Of a stretch of DNA of 9,045 nt, positions 5,954 through 9,045 are shown one piece after another. This DNA is from F23-B02 sp963640555 (GTDB lineage: Bacteria; Bacillota; Clostridia; Oscillospirales; Oscillospiraceae): positions 1 through 9,045 of the forward strand of contig CAVHZB010000071.1 of assembly GCA_963640555.1 (NCBI GenBank), given 5' to 3'. A program made the translations under genes and the position numbers. Under the pieces are notes generated by a model, which was not told the origin of the DNA, ran no database searches, and saw only the letters and a list, made by a program, of their open reading frames with translations. Within the stretch, counting starts at the first letter, position 1, and each line of letters opens with the position of its first letter.

Positions 5954-6047
5954 GCACTGCTGTAGTGCGCCATTGGCTCCCTTGCGTAAAGGGAGCTGTC
6001 AGCCGCAAGGCTGACTGAGGGATCGTGGCTTCCCCCTCAAGGGGAAG
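5954..6047. repeat. Cluster of four small hairpins, REP/MITE-like element
   Basis: Successive stem-loops are GCACT/AGTGC (5954-5968), GCTCCCTT/AAGGGAGC with a 5-nt loop (5976-5996), GTCAGCC/GGCTGAC with a GCAA tetraloop (5998-6015), and CTTCCCC/GGGGAAG (6029-6047). The whole is palindrome-rich, non-coding, and of a type I recall from intergenic regions of gut Oscillospirales genomes; I cannot verify copy number here. A wider inverted pair, CATTGGC (5971-5977) with GCCAATG (6104-6110), may mark the ends of part of the element. Confidence 0.6.
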
Positions 6048-6209
6048 GCAAAGGGAAAAGCCCTTCCGCAGTGCGTTACCGTGACAACACAGTTAAACAA
6101 ATTGCCAATGTTGGTAGCGCATTGCCCGCCACGGCGAGTGGCACTGATGAGGTGGGAATAAATCCTCGGCGCAAGCCGACTCAATATTGCTGCCTGCGTC
6201 TGCCGGTGC
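6048..6209. other. Remaining non-coding stretch downstream of the MFS gene
   Basis: Together with the preceding repeats this completes a gene-free region of about 400 nt (5811-6209). It contains two further hairpins, GCCAC/GTGGC with a 5-nt loop (6128-6142) and TCGGC/GCCGA with a GCAA tetraloop (6166-6179), plus a weak GAGG/CCTC pairing between them. No T run follows these stems on the minus strand, so I do not call a terminator. Short frames here have no ribosome binding site. Confidence 0.5.
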
Positions 6210-7355
6210 TCAGTTATTTTCAAACGCCGAGCAGACCAGCAGCAGAGCACTGACTGCGGCGGCAAGGCAATACGGCAGGCGCACCATATCCGGCGCAATG
6301 CCCGACACGAGCGAAAGCAGAAACGGGCTTACAAACTGCGCAAGATACAGCGATGCCGAGATCATCGGCATAACAGTTGTCGCAGCGTCCCTGCCCTCGT
6401 TCGCCGACGCCGCCGACATGATGCACGGCACACCTACGCCGTTTGCAAGACCTATGAGCGTGCAGCCGGCAAGCGTTCCGCCCCAGCCGCCGACAAACGC
6501 CAGCAGACAGTAGCCGCACAAAAACGCCGTCGGTGCGGCAAAGCGGGTGTATCTGCCGATGCGGCGCTTAATGTGAACAAACGAAAGCCCTCCGGCAAAC
6601 GCCACGAGGTCGAGCCCCGCCATGATGGGCGCGCACAGAGACATGGGTATGATGCCCTCTGCCGCGGTCACGATGGCAAAATTGGCGGGGTAAACGAAAA
6701 ACGCAGTCATCAGCAGAAACATCGCCGCGATGTGCCAGAAATTGCGCCTCCACACGCCGCCCGAGTCCGTTTTACCGGACTGCCGGGGCGCACCGATGCG
6801 GTCGTTTGGCATAAAAATGATACACAGCACGATGCTTATAAGACCCATAAGGTACACAAGAAAGCTCATGCGCCAGCTTATGCCCGACAGCACGCCCGCG
6901 AGCAGCGTTGCGACAACGCCGCCGAGCTGGTTTGCCGCCGACGACAGACCCATGAGTCCCTCGCGCCTTTCCGGCGGAAAGTAGTAGGTCAGAAGCCCCG
7001 TGGACAGGGGCATGATGATGCCGACGCCCACGCCCACGAGCGCGCGCAGCACAAGCACCGCCGCTATCGAGCTGCACAGTCCCGCGCAGCAGCCGCCGAC
7101 CGTGTACAGTCCGAGCCCCGCCATTACCAGCGTTTTGGAGCCGAAGCGGCTCGCAAGCCGCCCGAAAAACAGGTTGGTGATAACGATAAACAGCGCCGGC
7201 ATGCTCACGATAAGCTGCACCGCCATGGTGCCGGCATCGGAAAAGTACTCGCGGATGACCTCCAGCGCGGGTGCCACCGCCGCGCCCGCCATTACCGTCA
7301 GCAGCGAAAGCGAAAGTATGCTCGCTGCCAGCGGCTTAAGTTTGATCTCTTTCAT
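6210..7355 (-). CDS. Major facilitator superfamily transporter (drug efflux-like)
   Basis: This 381-residue integral membrane protein has about 12 hydrophobic segments and the expected half-and-half layout. Between the second and third helices is GRLASRFGSK (65-74), a clear MFS motif A. RALVGVGVGIIMP (104-116) in the fourth helix is the motif B type, and RREGLMGLSSAANQLGG (130-146) continues the pattern seen in the DHA1/DHA2-like exporters. A hydrophilic loop near 190-205 separates the halves. Substrate cannot be read from sequence; multidrug or metabolite export is the usual role of close relatives. AAAAGGAGA lies 5 nt before the ATG at 7355, which sets the start; the frame extends upstream without another site. 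The gene is monocistronic on this strand, behind its own promoter and a promoter-proximal terminator. Confidence 0.88.
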   Translation of the reverse strand: MKEIKLKPLAASILSLSLLTVMAGAAVAPALEVIREYFSDAGTMAVQLIVSMPALFIVITNLFFGRLASRFGSKTLVMAGLGLYTVGGCCAGLCSSIAAVLVLRALVGVGVGIIMPLSTGLLTYYFPPERREGLMGLSSAANQLGGVVATLLAGVLSGISWRMSFLVYLMGLISIVLCIIFMPNDRIGAPRQSGKTDSGGVWRRNFWHIAAMFLLMTAFFVYPANFAIVTAAEGIIPMSLCAPIMAGLDLVAFAGGLSFVHIKRRIGRYTRFAAPTAFLCGYCLLAFVGGWGGTLAGCTLIGLANGVGVPCIMSAASANEGRDAATTVMPMISASLYLAQFVSPFLLSLVSGIAPDMVRLPYCLAAAVSALLLVCSAFENN

Positions 7356-7380
7356 GTTATTCTCCTTTTGCCCCTTGTCG

Positions 7381-7401
7381 GGATACGCAGTGACCGTATC
7401 C
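7381..7401 (-). promoter_or_regulatory. Leader hairpin before the MFS gene
   Basis: GGATACG and CGTATCC form a 7-bp stem with a 7-nt loop in the 5' leader of the MFS transcript, 25 nt from the start codon. Its base is shared with a sequence (7401-7407) able to pair with the 5' arm of the terminator hairpin at 7424-7460, so the two could exchange. Confidence 0.5.
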
Positions 7402-7423
7402 GTAAGTGCGTAAAAATGCCGCA

Positions 7424-7460
7424 AAAAAAGCGCAAGTCCGGTTTGGACTTACGCTTTTTT
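7424..7460 (-). terminator. Promoter-proximal intrinsic terminator in the MFS leader
   Basis: AAAAAAGCG and AAGTCC (7424-7439) pair with GGACTT and CGCTTTTTT (7445-7460), with a single C/A mismatch inside a 15-bp stem and a GGTTT loop. On the minus strand the stem is followed by seven U (complement of 7423-7429). It begins about 10 nt after the predicted transcription start of the MFS gene, so it should stop most transcripts unless antitermination occurs. It is symmetric and could also act on the plus strand, but no plus-strand gene precedes it. Confidence 0.85.
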
Positions 7461-7477
7461 GCTACTCAACGCTTGGG

Positions 7478-7505
7478 ATTATATCAGATTCCGCAAAAAA
7501 GTCAA
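7478..7505 (-). promoter_or_regulatory. Strong sigma-A promoter of the MFS gene
   Basis: On the minus strand TTGACT (7500-7505), 16 nt, then a perfect TATAAT (7478-7483) preceded by TGA, an extended -10. Start site near 7471. Confidence 0.85.
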
Positions 7506-7545
7506 AGGTTTTTTGCACCGCGCGCCGGTCGGCTGCCGCGGGTAC

Positions 7546-7682
7546 GCAAATTTGCAACTACATATAGCGGAAAATTGCAAAATAGGGGGTATATATTGCA
7601 GACGCGGTCGGAAAAGCGATGCAAACAGGCTAAGCTCACATTAGTTTGCGAAATTATTTGCAAATTTAAAATTTCGAAATTT
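7546..7682. promoter_or_regulatory. AT-rich divergent control region with TTTGC palindromes
   Basis: The roughly 440-nt gap between the divergent MFS and TAXI genes contains both promoters and, between them, several related sites. These are the palindrome GCAAATTTGC (7546-7555), TTGCAAA (7575-7581), TTTGCGAAA (7645-7653), the palindrome ATTTGCAAAT (7656-7665), and the 14-nt palindrome AAATTTCGAAATTT (7669-7682). The last ends 12 nt before the -35 of the TAXI promoter. They may be operators for one regulator. AT-rich DNA yields such matches readily, so this is tentative. Confidence 0.35.
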
Positions 7683-7693
7683 CATTTTTGCAC

Positions 7694-7722
7694 TTGAAAT
7701 GGTGCCCAAAAGAGTGTATAAT
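7694..7722 (+). promoter_or_regulatory. Sigma-A promoter of the TAXI transporter operon
   Basis: TTGAAA (7694-7699), 17 nt, perfect TATAAT (7717-7722). Start near 7729, giving a leader of about 69 nt that contains an inverted pair TTGAAT/ATTCAA (7732-7759). Confidence 0.85.
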
Positions 7723-7797
7723 ACCGCTGTATTGAATTTTGAGAGATAAATTTATTCAAAGTAAGAAATTCAGACGATAACAGGAGGAAATCAAACC

Positions 7798-8748
7798 ATG
7801 AAAAAAGCTATAGCATTAATTATGGCAATGCTGATGGTCTTCGCGCTGTGCGCCTGCGGCAACGGCGGCGACACGGTCAATCTCGACTTCGTCACCGGCA
7901 GCGACCAGGGCACCTATTACGCCTTCGGCACCGTTCTGGCACAGCAGGTCTCCGATAAGACCTCCACGAATGTCACCGCACTTGTAAGCTCCGGCTCGCA
8001 GGCAAACATCGAGGATATCAAAGTCGGCAGCGCTCAGCTCGGCTTCGTACAGTCCGACGTTATGAGCTACGCCTACAACGGCGAAAAGCTCTTCACCGAG
8101 AAGGTCACCAACTTCTCCGTCGTCGCCGCTCTGTACATGGAGCAGGTTCAGATCGTGACCCTCGATCCGAGCATCAAGTCCGTTGCCGACCTCAAGGGCA
8201 AGACCGTTTCCATCGGTGCAGTGGGCTCGGGCGTTTACTTCAACGCGCTCGATGTTCTCGGCGAGTACGGCCTTTCCGAGAGCGATATCAAGGCTGAGCA
8301 CCTCAACTTCGGCGACTCCGCCGACAACCTCAAGGACGGCAAGATCGACGCGGCGTTCGTCGTCGCAGGCGCTCCCACTCCCGCGGTTCAGGACCTCGGT
8401 ACCGGCAAGCAGGTCTACCTCGTTTCCATCGATGAGGAGCATATGGCGAACCTGCTCAAGACCTGCCCCTACTACAAGGAGTACACCATCGACAAGTCCG
8501 TTTACAACACTCCCGAGGATGTTACCACCGTCGCGGTCGCAGCCGTTGTAGTCGCAGAAAACGGTGTCTCCGATTCAGCTATCTACGACTTCGTATCCGC
8601 CATCTTCGATAACATCGACGAGATCGGTCACGCGAAGAAGTCCGAGCTGAGCCTCGAGCTTGCATCCTCCATCACCGGCGTCCCCTATCATCCCGGCGCT
8701 GCAAAGTACTTTGCCGAGAAGGGCATCACCGTTGACACCGCCGCATAA
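7798..8748 (+). CDS. TAXI-family TRAP transporter solute-binding lipoprotein
   Basis: This 316-residue extracytoplasmic receptor captures a small organic acid or amino acid (often glutamate-like) for a secondary TRAP transporter. The signal ends in LCAC with Cys20 as lipidation site, so it is anchored outside the membrane. The mature protein opens FVTGSDQGTYYAFGTVLAQQ (31-50), the TAXI signature. SSGSQANIEDIKVGSAQLGF (64-83) follows, then VADLKGKTVSIGAVGSGVYF in the middle, and SITGVPYHPGAAKYFAEKG near the end; all are typical of the family. AGGAGG at 7782-7787 lies 10 nt before the ATG. It is followed after 171 nt of hairpin-rich spacer by the probable permease gene, the usual order. Specific ligand unknown. 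Confidence 0.95.
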   Translation: MKKAIALIMAMLMVFALCACGNGGDTVNLDFVTGSDQGTYYAFGTVLAQQVSDKTSTNVTALVSSGSQANIEDIKVGSAQLGFVQSDVMSYAYNGEKLFTEKVTNFSVVAALYMEQVQIVTLDPSIKSVADLKGKTVSIGAVGSGVYFNALDVLGEYGLSESDIKAEHLNFGDSADNLKDGKIDAAFVVAGAPTPAVQDLGTGKQVYLVSIDEEHMANLLKTCPYYKEYTIDKSVYNTPEDVTTVAVAAVVVAENGVSDSAIYDFVSAIFDNIDEIGHAKKSELSLELASSITGVPYHPGAAKYFAEKGITVDTAA

Positions 8749-8783
8749 CTTTAACGGCATCTTAACAGAAAAACCAACATTAT

Positions 8784-8819
8784 CAATGACTACGGTGCAG
8801 AAATGCATCGTAGTCATTG
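8784..8819 (+). other. 16-bp stem-loop after the binding-protein gene
   Basis: The arms 8784-8799 and 8804-8819 pair over 16 positions, with a single G-U, and are capped by a GAAA tetraloop. No T run follows, so it is not a classical terminator. Long stems after binding-protein genes often protect the upstream mRNA from 3' decay and give more receptor than permease; that is the likely role. Confidence 0.75.
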
Positions 8820-8832
8820 CAGTCAATTGACG

Positions 8833-8900
8833 GTACCGCAGCTCAGCGGTACGGCAAATGCATTACAACAAAGCATCGGCGGCACGGAGAGAGCCGCCGA
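8833..8900 (+). other. Two further hairpins before the permease gene
   Basis: GTACCGC/GCGGTAC with loop AGCTCA (8833-8852) and TCGGCGGC/GCCGCCGA with a 9-nt loop (8876-8900). The second ends 2 nt before GAAAGGA, the ribosome binding site region of the next gene, so it could affect translation. The 10-nt palindrome GTCAATTGAC (8822-8831) precedes them. Confidence 0.6.
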
Positions 8901-8919
8901 GTGAAAGGATAATCATCAT

Positions 8920-9045
8920 ATGTCCCAGTCCAAGAAAAAAGACACCGCCGCGCAGGAGCCAGAGATAAACACCTCTGCGGCTGATCAGGTGGAGACCGTT
9001 TCCATCGAAGAGGTGGAGGAGGTCATGAAGAAGTATGACAAGGAG
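8920..9045 (+). CDS. Start of a probable TRAP transporter fused permease (partial)
   Basis: Forty-two codons are visible before the window ends. AAAGGA at 8904-8909 precedes the ATG by 10 nt. The visible part is hydrophilic and charged: a Lys/Gln/Glu-rich start, then VSIEEVEEVMKKYDKE (27-42). A KYDxES-type motif just before the first membrane helix is typical, as I recall it, of fused (DctQM-type) permeases that partner TAXI binding proteins, and the position right after the receptor gene fits. The call rests mainly on context because no membrane segment is in view. Confidence 0.7.
   Translation, partial: MSQSKKKDTAAQEPEINTSAADQVETVSIEEVEEVMKKYDKE

Noticed and set aside
5884..6047. CRISPR-like array of repeats
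   Set aside because: The hairpins differ in sequence and length, with no regular repeat-spacer period and no cas genes.
6144..6151. CTGATGAG, the core of a hammerhead ribozyme
   Set aside because: No GAAA box follows a stem II, and no cleavage-site helix can be drawn; only GAGG/CCTC and a GCAA-loop hairpin are present.
7584..7591. GGGGGTAT resembling half of a copper-responsive (CsoR) operator
   Set aside because: Only one half is present and no metal-handling gene is adjacent.
6573..7697. Plus-strand frame of 374 codons opposite the MFS gene
   Set aside because: The product is an improbable His/Arg/Gln-rich protein, with no ribosome binding site at its start; it is the complement of a clear 12-helix transporter and runs through the terminator and promoter.
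7816..8442. Minus-strand frame inside the TAXI receptor gene
   Set aside because: Antisense shadow; the plus frame has the signal peptide, lipobox and TAXI signature.

Overview
The window looks like a chromosomal segment of a moderately GC-rich, spore-forming Firmicute of the class Clostridia, probably Oscillospirales. The evidence is a dipicolinate synthase pair (dpaA-dpaB), a Firmicute-type L10 leader in front of rplJ-rplL, strong AGGAGG ribosome binding sites, lipoprotein signals of Gram-positive type, and palindromic intergenic repeats of a style I associate with gut Oscillospirales. The lineage is an inference, not a database match.

Layout from left to right. (1) 1-929, plus strand: the end of a YhgE/Pip-type membrane protein, overlapping by 4 nt a PHP-fold (CpsB/YwqE-like) protein that has lost most metal ligands; a terminator follows. 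(2) 1055-3105, minus strand: a thymidylate operon, thyA-folA-lipoprotein, with its own promoter and a terminator. ThyA makes dTMP and dihydrofolate, and FolA recycles the dihydrofolate; the small lipoprotein is translationally coupled behind them. (3) 3090-4550, plus strand: dpaA-dpaB, which makes the spore-core dipicolinic acid. It lies behind a motif resembling a mother-cell (sigma-K/E) promoter that is interleaved with the divergent thyA promoter. (4) 4698-5861, plus strand: a strong housekeeping promoter, an L10 autoregulatory leader with attenuator, rplJ, rplL and a terminator. Neither rplK-rplA nor rpoB-rpoC is adjacent. (5) 5862-6209: a gene-free stretch made almost entirely of small hairpins, including a second copy of a dispersed repeat that also occurs at 1000-1057. 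(6) 6210-7505, minus strand: an MFS transporter whose transcript carries a near-perfect intrinsic terminator only about 10 nt after the predicted start site. (7) 7506-7797: an AT-rich divergent regulatory region with palindromes. (8) 7694-9045, plus strand: a TAXI-type TRAP transporter, with the solute-binding lipoprotein gene, an intergenic set of three hairpins, and the start of what is probably the fused TRAP permease.

Most genes are ordinary housekeeping or transport functions. The items most worth a second look are the ligand-less PHP protein, the promoter-proximal terminator of the MFS gene, the dispersed repeat with its hairpin cluster, the interleaved vegetative and sporulation promoters between thyA and dpaA, and the hairpin array between the TAXI binding protein and its permease. 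I did not find a convincing new multi-gene system.
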